Assembly: GCF_900092135.1 (NCBI RefSeq)
Contig: NZ_FMYF01000003.1
Span: forward strand, 248,001-312,000
Direction of reading: 5' to 3'
Source of the DNA: Raineyella antarctica
Lineage (GTDB): Bacteria > Actinomycetota > Actinomycetes > Propionibacteriales > Propionibacteriaceae
DNA: 64,000 nt
This document shows positions 18,503-29,949 of this stretch, piece after piece. The notes beneath the pieces were generated by a model, which made no database searches, was not told where the DNA came from, and saw only the letters and a program-made list of their open reading frames with translations. Numbering within the stretch: the first letter of the stretch is position 1; each line of letters begins with the position of its first letter. Made by a program: the position numbers and the translations under genes.

Positions 18503-19393
18503 TCAGCCCTTCACCGCCCCGGCGGTCAGGCCGCCGACGATGTAGCGCTGCAGGGTGTAGAAGAGGACCACCGTGGGGATGGCCGTGAGCAGGGTGCCGG
18601 CGGCGAACATGCCGAAGTTGGTGTTCGCCCGGTCGCCCTGGACCAGCCCGAAGAGGCCGACCGCCAGGGTCTTGGCGTCCTGGGCGGTCAGGAAGACGTT
18701 GGCCATCAGGAACTCGTTGATGGTCTGGATGAAGCTGAGCAGCCCGGTGACGGCGAGGATCGGCGTGACCAGCGGCAGGATCACCCCGAAGAAGACCTGG
18801 GTGTGGGTGGCCCCGTCGACCTTGGCCGACTCGTCCAGGTCCTTCGGGATGGTGTCGAAGAAGCCCTTCATCAGCCAGGTGTTGGCGCCTAGCGCACCGC
18901 CCATGTACAGCAGGATCAGGCCCCAGTAGGTGTTGAAGCCGATCCGGGGGTAGAGCTCGGTGATCGTGGTGAACATGATGTAGATCGTCACGATCGCCAG
19001 GAACTGCGGGAACATCTGCACCAGCAGCAGGAACATCAGCCCGGGCCGGCGTCCCTTGAAGCGGTAGCGGCTGAACGCGTACGCCGCCAGCGCCGACAGG
19101 AACACCGCGGCGAAGGCCGAGACCACCGCGATCACCACGGAGTTGAGGAACCAGCTGCGGAACTCGGTGCGGGTCAGCAGGTTGGAGAAGTTCTCCGTCG
19201 ACAGGCGGGTGGGCACCAGCGAGGTCGAGGAGAGGGTGCCGAGCGGGTTGAACGCCGCCGAGACGACGAAGACGATCGGGAACAGCGAGAACAGGACCGC
19301 CGCGATCGCCACCAGGTGGCGCCAGCCGACGCGGGCGAACCAGGAGCCCTGTGCGCTGCCGAGGACGACCGGGGTCGTGGTGGTGTCAGCCAT
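18503..19393 (-). CDS. malG: Maltose-type ABC importer permease MalG
   Basis: 296 residues, six transmembrane helices, and the MalG-type EAA loop near DESAKVDGATHTQVFFGVILPL (shown in part). The closing residues GGLTAGAVKG match MalG proteins. It begins one base after the malF stop, so the two permeases are translationally linked and form the heterodimeric channel. The 45 bases before the ATPase gene hold only its ribosome site. Confidence 0.92.
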   Translation of the reverse strand: MADTTTTPVVLGSAQGSWFARVGWRHLVAIAAVLFSLFPIVFVVSAAFNPLGTLSSTSLVPTRLSTENFSNLLTRTEFRSWFLNSVVIAVVSAFAAVFLSALAAYAFSRYRFKGRRPGLMFLLLVQMFPQFLAIVTIYIMFTTITELYPRIGFNTYWGLILLYMGGALGANTWLMKGFFDTIPKDLDESAKVDGATHTQVFFGVILPLVTPILAVTGLLSFIQTINEFLMANVFLTAQDAKTLAVGLFGLVQGDRANTNFGMFAAGTLLTAIPTVVLFYTLQRYIVGGLTAGAVKG

Positions 19394-19394
19394 G

Positions 19395-20999
19395 TCAGTT
19401 GATCTCCTCGAGGACGGCGGTGCGCCGGAAGCCGATCACCGACACGGTCGCGACGATCAGGAAGATCACCAGCGAGACCGCGGCGGCGAAGCCGTACTGG
19501 GCACCGCCCGCGCCGAACGCGAGCCGGTAGGTGTAGCTGATCAGCAGGTCGGTGCCGCCGGCCGTGGGACTGTCCGGCGGGAACGGCCCGCCCTCGGTGG
19601 TCAGGCCGATCGCGTTGTAGTTGTTGAAGTTGAACGAGAAGCTCGCGATCAGCAACGGCGCCGTCGAGACCAGCAGCAGTGGCAGGGTGACCGTACGGAA
19701 CGCCAGCCAGCGGGACGCCCCGTCCACGGCGGCGGCCTCGGTCAGGTCGCTGGGGATGGACTGCAGCGCACCGGTGGTGACCAGGAACATGTACGGGTAG
19801 CCCAGCCAGAACTGGATGGTGATCACCGCCAGCTTGGCCAGGGTGGCATCACCGAACCAGTTCAGGTCTGTCCCCAACAACTGGTTGACCAGGCCGAAGT
19901 CCTGGTTGAACATGTCGCGCCAGACCAGCAGCATCGCGAACGACGGCATGGCGTACGGCAGCACGATCAGCACGCGGTAGAACTTCAGCCCGCGTACGAG
20001 GGGGTTGTTGAGGGCCAGCGCGATCAGCAGGCCGACGGCGAAGGTCCCGAAGACCACCGCCAGGGCGAAGACGAAGTTCCAGATGATCATGCCGGTGAAG
20101 TGCTTGCCGAGCACCGGGTCGGCGAAGAGGCGCTGGAAGTTGCCCAGTCCGACGTTCACCCGCCAGCCCTGCGGCAGCCGGTCACCGGTGCTGGACACGA
20201 AGTAGCCGGTCTTGGGATCGGCCGTCCAGGTCTGGCCGGTGGCCTTGTCGGTGATGCAGTCGCACTGCGGGGCGTACGAGCGGGTCTTGCTCCCCTCGTA
20301 CGCCCGCGACACGCCGGAGGCGCGAATGGCGCCGCGGGCGGTCGGTACCGAGAGGTTCTCGATGTCCTTGGCCCGGGCACTGGCCTGGCCGATGTCCAGG
20401 ACGGTGTAGCCGGGCAGTTCGGTGACCTTGCCGGTGGTCCCGACCTGCGCGTCCGGGGCGGGGGTGAGCCCGTCGGCGGTGCCGATCTGGACCTGGCGGG
20501 TGGCCGGGTCGGTGAGCAGGAAGACGAGCTTGCCGTCCGGGGTGGGGCCCTTGGCCGCCACGGTCAGCACGTAGTCGATGCTGTCGGCGGTGCGCTGGAC
20601 GCTGCTCGACTCGATCGAGACGATCGCGTCCTCCTTGGGGCCGCGATGCCCGTCGCCGAAGTTGGTGAAGGCGGTCGTGATGGTGAGCAGCACCGGGACG
20701 ACCTGGAAGACCAGCAGGAAGGCCAGGCCCGGCAGCAGGTACTTGGGCGGGATCCGGTAGGGCTGGACGTAGACGGCGAGGACCAGCAGGGTCGAGGCGA
20801 CCAGCACCCCGAACAGCACCCAGCGGCCGTCCGCTAGCAGGGGTCCGGCCAGCGCGACGGCGATCGCCAGCACCAGGCCGAGCCCGATGATCTTGGCCAG
20901 CAGCGCCAGCGGATTGGTGCCGGTGATGCCCCAGCCCTCGCGCTGCAGGACGGGCTTCCTGCGTTCCGGGGTGGCCGGGGTGGTCGGACGGTCAGGCAC
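19395..20999 (-). CDS. malF: Maltose-type ABC importer permease MalF
   Basis: 534 residues from the GTG at 20999, chosen because GAGGAG stands five bases ahead; an in-frame GTG at 21014 overlaps that site. Like E. coli MalF it has extra N-terminal helices and a large extracytoplasmic P2-type loop (about residues 105-285), including a CDC cysteine pair, before the core permease with EAA loop DLTEAAAVDGASRWLAFRTV. The loop contacts the binding protein in the known structure of the maltose transporter. It works with MalG and MalE. Confidence 0.9.
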   Translation of the reverse strand: MPDRPTTPATPERRKPVLQREGWGITGTNPLALLAKIIGLGLVLAIAVALAGPLLADGRWVLFGVLVASTLLVLAVYVQPYRIPPKYLLPGLAFLLVFQVVPVLLTITTAFTNFGDGHRGPKEDAIVSIESSSVQRTADSIDYVLTVAAKGPTPDGKLVFLLTDPATRQVQIGTADGLTPAPDAQVGTTGKVTELPGYTVLDIGQASARAKDIENLSVPTARGAIRASGVSRAYEGSKTRSYAPQCDCITDKATGQTWTADPKTGYFVSSTGDRLPQGWRVNVGLGNFQRLFADPVLGKHFTGMIIWNFVFALAVVFGTFAVGLLIALALNNPLVRGLKFYRVLIVLPYAMPSFAMLLVWRDMFNQDFGLVNQLLGTDLNWFGDATLAKLAVITIQFWLGYPYMFLVTTGALQSIPSDLTEAAAVDGASRWLAFRTVTLPLLLVSTAPLLIASFSFNFNNYNAIGLTTEGGPFPPDSPTAGGTDLLISYTYRLAFGAGGAQYGFAAAVSLVIFLIVATVSVIGFRRTAVLEEIN

Positions 21000-21074
21000 G
21001 TGAACTCCTCGCACAAGGAGGAACGTACGGTGCGGTCGACCGTGGGGTCGCCCGCACCGTACGCACCGGGTGGA

Positions 21075-22334
21075 TCAGCCGATGGCCTGGCGTACGGCGT
21101 CGGCGGCGGACTTCAGGGTCGAAGCGACGTCGGCACCGCCGACGATGTTGGCCTGGGCCTTGCCGACCGGGTCGAACACCTTGCCCATCTCCGGGATCGA
21201 CGGCATCGGGGCGCCGTCCTTGCCCGCGTCCAGGATCTTCTGGATGTCGGGATCGGTGGCCGAGACCTTGGTGAGCACTGCGGTCTGGGCCGGCGGGCGG
21301 GGCTCACCGTTGAACATGGCTGTCTGGACCGCGTCGGTCGAGGCGTAGTTGCTGACGAACTCGTTCGCCACCACCTTGTTCTTGCCCTTGCTGGCGACGT
21401 AGAAGGCGTTCACGCCGATGAACGGCTGGGCCGGCTTGCCGCCCTGGAAGGTCGGGATCGCGGAGATGTCGTACTTGATGCCCGCCTTCTTGATGTCGGC
21501 GATGGCCCACGGGCCGGAGACGAGGTAGGCCGTCTTGCCGGAGGTGAAGGTGCTGATCGCGTTCTTGTCGTCGATCGAGCGCTTGAGCGCGCCGTCACCC
21601 TTCTCGCCGAGCTTCTGGATCTTGGTCATCGCCGCAATGCTCTCGGGCGAGTCGATGATGACCTTCTTCGGGTCCGCCTGGCCCTGCGCGTCGGTGGCGA
21701 AGATGCCACCGCCGCCGGCGGTCAGCAGCGGCTGCATGTGGTAGACGTCGCCGTTCTGGCCGACCTGCTGGGCCATGATCTCGGTGGTCTTGCCGGAGGA
21801 CTTCAGCGACTTGCCGTTGCTGACCATGTCCTCGACGGACGTCGGGGCGTTCGGGGCGAGGGCCGTGTTGCGGAACAGGACGAGGTTCTCGCGGCTGTAC
21901 GGGGTGCCGTACACCTGGCCGTTGTAGGTCACCGCCTTGATGGTGCTCGGGTCGAAGGCGCTGGTGTTGCTGAGCTGGACCGGGTCGATGGCGCCGTTCT
22001 GGGCGAGGTTGCCGATCCAGTCGTGGGCGCCGATCAGGACGTCCGGCGCGTTGCCGGCCTGGGAGGCGGTGACGAACTGCGACTGGAGGTCCTTGGTGAC
22101 GGCCTGGACCTCGATGGTCACGCCGTTTTCCTTGCCGAACTGCTCGGCGACGGGCTTGACCGCTTCGGCCTTCTTCTCGTCGGCCCAGATCAGCAGCTTC
22201 CCGCCCGAGGGCACGGCCGCCGTCGATGCCGCGGTCGTGGGCGAGGCGGCGGTGTTGCCCCCCCCTCCGGTACCGCAGGCGGACAAGACCATCGAACCGA
22301 CGGCCAGGCCCACGAGGACATGGATCTTCTTCAT
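21075..22334 (-). CDS. malE: Maltose/oligosaccharide-binding lipoprotein MalE
   Basis: 419 residues from the ATG at 22334, with GGGAAGG eight bases upstream. The signal peptide ends in the lipobox LSAC (Cys20). The mature protein is a family 1 sugar-binding protein: KLLIWADEKKAEAVKPVAEQ, then GNAPDVLIGAHDWIGNLAQNG and a YLVSGPWAIADIKKAG block typical of MalE. It is the first gene of the operon malE-malF-malG-ATPase and is divergent from the bgl operon. The ligand is likely maltose, maltodextrin or a similar glucoside. Confidence 0.92.
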   Translation of the reverse strand: MKKIHVLVGLAVGSMVLSACGTGGGGNTAASPTTAASTAAVPSGGKLLIWADEKKAEAVKPVAEQFGKENGVTIEVQAVTKDLQSQFVTASQAGNAPDVLIGAHDWIGNLAQNGAIDPVQLSNTSAFDPSTIKAVTYNGQVYGTPYSRENLVLFRNTALAPNAPTSVEDMVSNGKSLKSSGKTTEIMAQQVGQNGDVYHMQPLLTAGGGGIFATDAQGQADPKKVIIDSPESIAAMTKIQKLGEKGDGALKRSIDDKNAISTFTSGKTAYLVSGPWAIADIKKAGIKYDISAIPTFQGGKPAQPFIGVNAFYVASKGKNKVVANEFVSNYASTDAVQTAMFNGEPRPPAQTAVLTKVSATDPDIQKILDAGKDGAPMPSIPEMGKVFDPVGKAQANIVGGADVASTLKSAADAVRQAIG

Positions 22335-22494
22335 TGAATTCCTTCCCCTGTTGCTCGGCCGACACATCGACCGATACACGTATGGCTTCAGCCAAGCATC
22401 AGACAGGGGCAGGGCGGGGCCGCGACACCCGCCGGGTCGGCAACTGGATGCCAAATTGCCTTCCTGGTTGACAGGCAGCACCGACGTGGATCCC

Positions 22495-22520
22495 GGGTTC
22501 CCGAGTCGGCTCGAGAACCC
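22495..22520. promoter_or_regulatory. Inverted repeat upstream of the bgl promoter
   Basis: GGGTTCCCGAG and CTCGAGAACCC form an 11-base inverted repeat with one mismatch and a four-base centre. It ends four bases before the bgl -35 element. An operator for either bgl or malE is plausible; the 343-base region between the two divergent genes holds no other clear site beyond the bgl promoter and leader. Confidence 0.35.
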
Positions 22521-22523
22521 CTC

Positions 22524-22553
22524 TTGCATACCCCGATCCGTACGTGCTAGCGT
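22524..22553 (+). promoter_or_regulatory. Promoter of the bgl operon
   Basis: TTGCAT (22524-22529) and TAGCGT (22548-22553) with an 18-base spacer. The predicted start near 22560 would place the whole antiterminator-terminator element in the leader RNA, as expected for a BglG-controlled operon. Confidence 0.5.
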
Positions 22554-22584
22554 TCTCCCCACGGAACGAAACCTGTGTTCCACA

Positions 22585-22611
22585 GGATTGTTACTCCGCG
22601 GAGGCAAGACC
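22585..22611 (+). promoter_or_regulatory. RAT ribonucleic antiterminator for BglG/LicT-type protein
   Basis: GGATTGTTACTCC followed by GGAGGCAAGACC closely matches the RAT element bound by BglG, LicT and SacY proteins. Its 3' strand (AAGACC, 22606-22611) is the same sequence that forms the 5' strand of the terminator at 22607, so the two structures exclude each other. When the BglG protein encoded at 26160 binds, the terminator cannot form and bglF is transcribed. Confidence 0.9.
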
Positions 22612-22646
22612 TGAGACGCACTCATGTGCGACTCAGGTCTTTTTTT
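22607..22646 (+). terminator. Regulated intrinsic terminator of the bgl leader
   Basis: AGACCTGAG pairs with CTCAGGTCT, extended by CGCAC/GTGCG across an A-A mismatch with a TCAT loop, giving 14 pairs. Seven T residues follow, a rare textbook intrinsic terminator for such a GC-rich genome. It overlaps the RAT by five bases. The bglF start follows 31 bases later. Confidence 0.92.
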
Positions 22647-22677
22647 GTTGTCCGGGAGCGGGTCAAGGAGGACTCAG

Positions 22678-26077
<3,400 letters not shown>

Positions 26078-26159
26078 TCACACCCACCCGGTCCTGACCA
26101 GGACTGGCGGCGGTAGGGTGCCGAGGACGTCGCCCGACCGCCACGGAAGAGAGACCGAC

Positions 26160-27050
26160 GTGGAGATCCTCCGTGTCTTCAACAACAACGTGGTGCTGTC
26201 CCGCAACGCGGCCGGCCAGGAGGTCATCCTGACCGGCCGCGGCCTGGGGTTCCAGGGCCGCCCCGGCGACCCGATAGACGAGTCGAAGGTGGCGCGTACG
26301 TTCATGCCCACCGATGGCCGGGACCCGGACAACTTCGGCGCGCTGATCGCCGACATCCCGCCCGAGCACATCACCCTGGCCGACGAGGCCCTGGACATCG
26401 CCCGCCGGGAGCTCAGCACGACCCTGCCCTCGCACGTGGTGGTCGCGCTGGCCGACCACCTGAGCTTCGCGATCAAGCGGGCGCACTCCGGGATCGGGAT
26501 GGAGTACCCGCTGCGTTCGGAGGTCTCCCACCTCTACCCGCGCGAGCTGGCCGCCGCGACGAAGATCGTGGCGTACGTCAACAGTCGCCTGGACGAGCCG
26601 ATCCCCCAGGACGAGGCCGTGGCGATCACGCTGCACCTGGTCAACGCCGGCTTCGCCTCCGGCGACCTGTCCGAGACCTATCGGATGACCGGCCTGTTCC
26701 GCCAGCTGTTCGAGGTGGTGGAGCAGGCGTACGGCCGCCCGTTCGACCGGGACTCGGTCAGTGCGGCCCGGTTCATCACGCACCTGCGCTACTTCTTCAT
26801 CCGGATGCGCAAGGGCGAGCAGCTGTCCGAGGGGCACGACATCCTGGTCGCGGCTATCCAGGAGGCCTATCCCCAGGCGTACAGCTGCGCGCTGAAGCTC
26901 GCCGCCGTACTGGAGCTCAGGCTGGGTGACGCGATCACCGACAACGAGATCGTCTACCTGGCCATGCACGTGGCCCGGCTGTCCGCCGAGCCCGACCCGG
27001 CAACCTCCGATACGGGGGTGGATGTTCCTACTGGCGGTCCGATGCTGTGA
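26160..27050 (+). CDS. bglG: BglG/LicT family transcriptional antiterminator
   Basis: 296 residues from the GTG at 26160. This start gives the canonical N-terminus EILRVFNNNVVL of the RNA-binding CAT domain (residues 1-55); an earlier in-frame GTG at 26118 would add 14 unrelated residues. Two PTS regulation domains follow (about 65-170 and 175-285) with candidate phospho-histidines in ADHLSFAI and HLRYFF. The protein should bind the RAT at 22585 and let RNA polymerase pass the terminator at 22607. Placing the antiterminator last in its own operon gives positive autoregulation. Confidence 0.93.
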   Translation: MEILRVFNNNVVLSRNAAGQEVILTGRGLGFQGRPGDPIDESKVARTFMPTDGRDPDNFGALIADIPPEHITLADEALDIARRELSTTLPSHVVVALADHLSFAIKRAHSGIGMEYPLRSEVSHLYPRELAAATKIVAYVNSRLDEPIPQDEAVAITLHLVNAGFASGDLSETYRMTGLFRQLFEVVEQAYGRPFDRDSVSAARFITHLRYFFIRMRKGEQLSEGHDILVAAIQEAYPQAYSCALKLAAVLELRLGDAITDNEIVYLAMHVARLSAEPDPATSDTGVDVPTGGPML

Positions 27051-27080
27051 GGACCGCATGAGTATCGACCTTTTCCCCGG

Positions 27081-27108
27081 CACCGGTCAGGGAGACCCCT
27101 GACCGGTG
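27081..27108 (+). terminator. Hairpin terminator after bglG
   Basis: CACCGGTCAGG and CCTGACCGGTG form an 11-pair perfect stem with a six-base loop, 31 bases after the bglG stop. Confidence 0.65.
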
Positions 27109-27241
27109 TGGTGAACTGGGAACTGCCTGAGGTGATGGGTAGCCGCCGTGCAGTGCCGCCGGGTGCTCGGTAACCCTGACCCGCTCCCCCGAGGCACGCT
27201 TGCCACCGGGCCCCCACCCGGCGGAGCAGGAAGTAGGAAGA

Positions 27242-27502
27242 ATGCCCGTACAGGTCGTCGAGCAGCAGCACAGCACCCGCCCTTCCACCGATCCCCACGC
27301 CACCGATCCCCACGCCACCGGCTCCACCGCCGCCGACCGGCGTCGCTTCGCGGGAACCACCGTCGAACTGGCCCTGGGCGTGTCGATCGGAGCCTCCGTC
27401 GTCCTGGCCGCGGTCGGCGTCGCCGCCGCGATCCCGGCAGCGGTCGTGATCGGCGTCGTGATCGGCGTCGCCGCGGCGTTCATCATCGCCAGTCGCGCCT
27501 GA
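27242..27502 (+). CDS. Small hypothetical membrane protein
   Basis: 86 residues from the ATG at 27242, with AGGAAG ten bases upstream. The N-terminal 45 residues are polar and include a duplicated TDPHA motif encoded by a 15-base tandem repeat. The C-terminal half is a long hydrophobic stretch (ELALGVSIGASVVLAAVGVA onward) that could form two helices. No family recognised. Codon use at third positions fits a real gene, but it could be spurious. Confidence 0.5.
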   Translation: MPVQVVEQQHSTRPSTDPHATDPHATGSTAADRRRFAGTTVELALGVSIGASVVLAAVGVAAAIPAAVVIGVVIGVAAAFIIASRA

Positions 27503-27520
27503 GCGCCCCCTCACGCCTGA

Positions 27521-27568
27521 TCGCCGGCGTCGTGGCCGACCACAGCTGATCGGTCACGACGCCGGCGA
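27521..27568. terminator. Long hairpin between convergent genes
   Basis: TCGCCGGCGTCGTG pairs with CACGACGCCGGCGA, extended by four pairs including one G-T, for an 18-pair stem. It sits between the small membrane protein and the convergent gene ending at 27611 and can serve both strands. Confidence 0.65.
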
Positions 27569-27610
27569 CCCACTGGCACGTCACGTCCCTACCCAGGGCA
27601 GATCCCTGGC

Positions 27611-27961
27611 TCAGGGGTGACCGAACTCCTCGGTCCCGGCCTCGGCGGCCGCGCCCTCCGGGACCAACGTGGGACGCAGCTTGGCCCAGGTCGCCATCAC
27701 GGCGGCGATGACGACAAGGGCGATGCCCGCCCACAGGTTGGCGTTGACGCCGCCGGTCCTGTCGAGCGCGGGGTCGCCCCAGAAACCCATGAATACCAGG
27801 ATCAGCCCGTAGATCCCGATCAGCAGGGCGATCATGTTGCGGATGTCGAACAGTCCGGCGGTGCGCTTGCGGTTTGCGTTCTCCTGCGGCGCGTCTTCAC
27901 GTCGAGCGTTGTCACCGCGGGCATTCTCACGCGGCCTGTCTGCACTGGGCTTGTTTGCCAT
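27611..27961 (-). CDS. Small membrane protein linked to sodium symporter
   Basis: 116 residues. A charged, asparagine- and arginine-rich N-terminus (residues 1-38) is followed by two helices (NMIALLIGIYGLILVFMGFW and a second at about 75-95) and an acidic tail. It follows the symporter gene by 22 bases on the same strand. Short two-helix proteins are often encoded beside SSS-type symporters; a helper role is inferred from position only. Confidence 0.75.
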   Translation of the reverse strand: MANKPSADRPRENARGDNARREDAPQENANRKRTAGLFDIRNMIALLIGIYGLILVFMGFWGDPALDRTGGVNANLWAGIALVVIAAVMATWAKLRPTLVPEGAAAEAGTEEFGHP

Positions 27962-27983
27962 GGTTGCTCCTCAGTAAGCGATC

Positions 27984-29693
27984 TCAGAAGACGATGTTCA
28001 GCACGATGACCATGGCCAGCGCCAGCCCGGCGAGCGGAAGGGGCCGGGTCATCACCGGCATGTCCTTCAGCTTCGGATCATGGAAGTGCGACTTGGGCGT
28101 CTCGGAGTAGACGAAGCCCACCAGTTCCTCGGCCGGTCTGGGTTTCGTCACCAGCGAGACCAGGAAACTGATCACGATGTCCATCACGAAGCCTGCCGAG
28201 GCCGCCACGAAAGCCGTGCCCTGCCCCGAGAGGGTGAAGACGCCGTTCTGGGAGAGCAACCAGACGAAGACGGCCGTCGCGGTTCCCATGACCAGACCGA
28301 TCCAAGCGGCGGTCGGCGTCATCCTCTTCCAGAACATGCCGAGGATGAAGGTGGCGAACAACGGCGCGTTGAAGAACCCGAACAACGTCTGCAGGTAGTC
28401 CATGATGTTCGAGAACTGGCTGGCGATCAGGGCGGTGAAGATCGCGATGACCACGGCGACCACGGTCGCGATGCGGCCGACGCCGACGTAGTAGTGGTCC
28501 TTGCGCTCCTTCTGGACGTACGTCTGCCAGATGTCCACCGAGAACACGGTGTTGAACGCCGAGACGTTCGCGGCCATGCCTGCCATGAAGGCGGCCAGTA
28601 GGCCGGCGATGGCCAGGCCCAGCAGGCCGTTCGGGAGGAGGTCACGCATCAGGTACAGCAGGGAGTCGTTGTACTTGACGCCGGTTCCCGAGGCTCCGCC
28701 GGGCACGGCCACCCCCAGTTTGGTCTGGGCGATCTCGTTCACCAGCACCGCGGCGAGCATGCCGGGCAGGATGGTGAGGAACGGCACGAACATCTTCGGG
28801 AAGGCGCCGATGATCGGCGTGCTGCGGGCGGCGGTCATCGACTCCGAGGCCATGGCCCGCTGGACCTCGACGAAGTTGGTGGTCCAGTAGCCGAAGGAGA
28901 GCACGAAGCCCAGGCCGAAGACGATGCCGATCACCGACAGCACCGGGTCATGGAAGCCGGACAGCGCCTGACCGGGCCAGGAGTGCAGCTGTTCGGCCGC
29001 CGGCGGGACCTTGGCGCTCGCAGGGGCGTTCGTAGCCGCGACCGTGATCTTCTCCTGCAGCCCCTTCCATCCGCCGACCTTGTGCAGGCCGATCAGGGAC
29101 AGCGGCAGCAGCGACGCCACGATCACGAAGAACTGCAGCACCTCGTTGTAGATCGCCGCGGACAGGCCGCCCAGCGTGATGTACGTCAGCACGATGGCGG
29201 CGGCCACGATCAGCGTCACGATCTGCGACCAGCCCAGCAGCGCGTGGATGATGGAGCCCAGCAGGTAGAGGTTGATGCCGGCGATGAGCAGCTGGGCCAG
29301 CGCGAAGGAGATCGAGTTGACCAGGTGCGCACCCGTCCCGAACCGCTTGCGCATGAACTCGGGGACCGACCGGACCTTGGAACCGTAGTAGAAGGGCATC
29401 ATCACGACGCCCAGGAACAGCATGGCCGGAATGGCGCCGATCCAGAAGTAGTGGACGGTCGGCATGCCCAGCTGGGCGCCGTTCGCCGACATTCCCATGA
29501 TCTCGACGGCACCGAGGTTCGCCGAGATGAAGGCCAGACCGGTCACCCACGCGGGGAGGGAACGGCCGGACAGGAAGAAACCGATCGCATCGTTGGCCTG
29601 CTGTCTAGCCATCAGGCCGATGCCGAGCACTGCCACGAAGTAGATCACGATGATCGCGTAATCCACGAAGTGGGCTTGGATGAGCGTGTCCAT
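27984..29693 (-). CDS. Sodium:solute symporter (SSS family, SGLT-like)
   Basis: 569 residues from the ATG at 29693, with about fourteen transmembrane segments. The SSS core begins IGLMARQQANDAIGFFLSGRSLPAW; SANLGAVEIMGMSANGAQLG is the sodium-site region, and GLLAAFMAGMAANVSAFNTVF is the second family signature. The protein is most like the vSGLT galactose/glucose group. Divergent galK and shared operator-like palindromes support galactose as substrate (inference). An in-frame start at 29726 overlaps the galK-side promoter and is less likely. Confidence 0.9.
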   Translation of the reverse strand: MDTLIQAHFVDYAIIVIYFVAVLGIGLMARQQANDAIGFFLSGRSLPAWVTGLAFISANLGAVEIMGMSANGAQLGMPTVHYFWIGAIPAMLFLGVVMMPFYYGSKVRSVPEFMRKRFGTGAHLVNSISFALAQLLIAGINLYLLGSIIHALLGWSQIVTLIVAAAIVLTYITLGGLSAAIYNEVLQFFVIVASLLPLSLIGLHKVGGWKGLQEKITVAATNAPASAKVPPAAEQLHSWPGQALSGFHDPVLSVIGIVFGLGFVLSFGYWTTNFVEVQRAMASESMTAARSTPIIGAFPKMFVPFLTILPGMLAAVLVNEIAQTKLGVAVPGGASGTGVKYNDSLLYLMRDLLPNGLLGLAIAGLLAAFMAGMAANVSAFNTVFSVDIWQTYVQKERKDHYYVGVGRIATVVAVVIAIFTALIASQFSNIMDYLQTLFGFFNAPLFATFILGMFWKRMTPTAAWIGLVMGTATAVFVWLLSQNGVFTLSGQGTAFVAASAGFVMDIVISFLVSLVTKPRPAEELVGFVYSETPKSHFHDPKLKDMPVMTRPLPLAGLALAMVIVLNIVF

Positions 29694-29755
29694 CCTCGTT
29701 GATGTCCTCTCAGACCCGCGACGCACACCCGGATCCGCAGGACCACGAAAGGCGG

Positions 29756-29849
29756 ATGTTCACGTCAACATTGTCGCTACTCGACGATGCTCGCAAAGCC
29801 TCCCCCACGGTGTCAATGACTTGCACGACCGTTATGTTTACGTCACCAT
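29756..29849. promoter_or_regulatory. Two LacI-type operator palindromes
   Basis: ATGTTCACGTCAACAT (29756-29771) and ATGTTTACGTCACCAT (29834-29849) are two copies of a palindrome with consensus ATGTT-ACGT-AACAT, 78 bases apart. They lie between the divergent symporter and galK genes. A central CpG in a symmetrical site is typical of LacI-family operators, and a LacI-family gene (33577) lies in the galK operon. Looping between the two sites could silence both directions. Confidence 0.65.
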
Positions 29850-29949
29850 TGGGGCAAGTGCGGGGCTCGCCGCCCGGGGAACCCCCCGGAACCTGCGGCC
29901 CGACGACTCGGCCCCGCTGCTGGGAGCCGACGATGCTGGGAGCCGGGCA

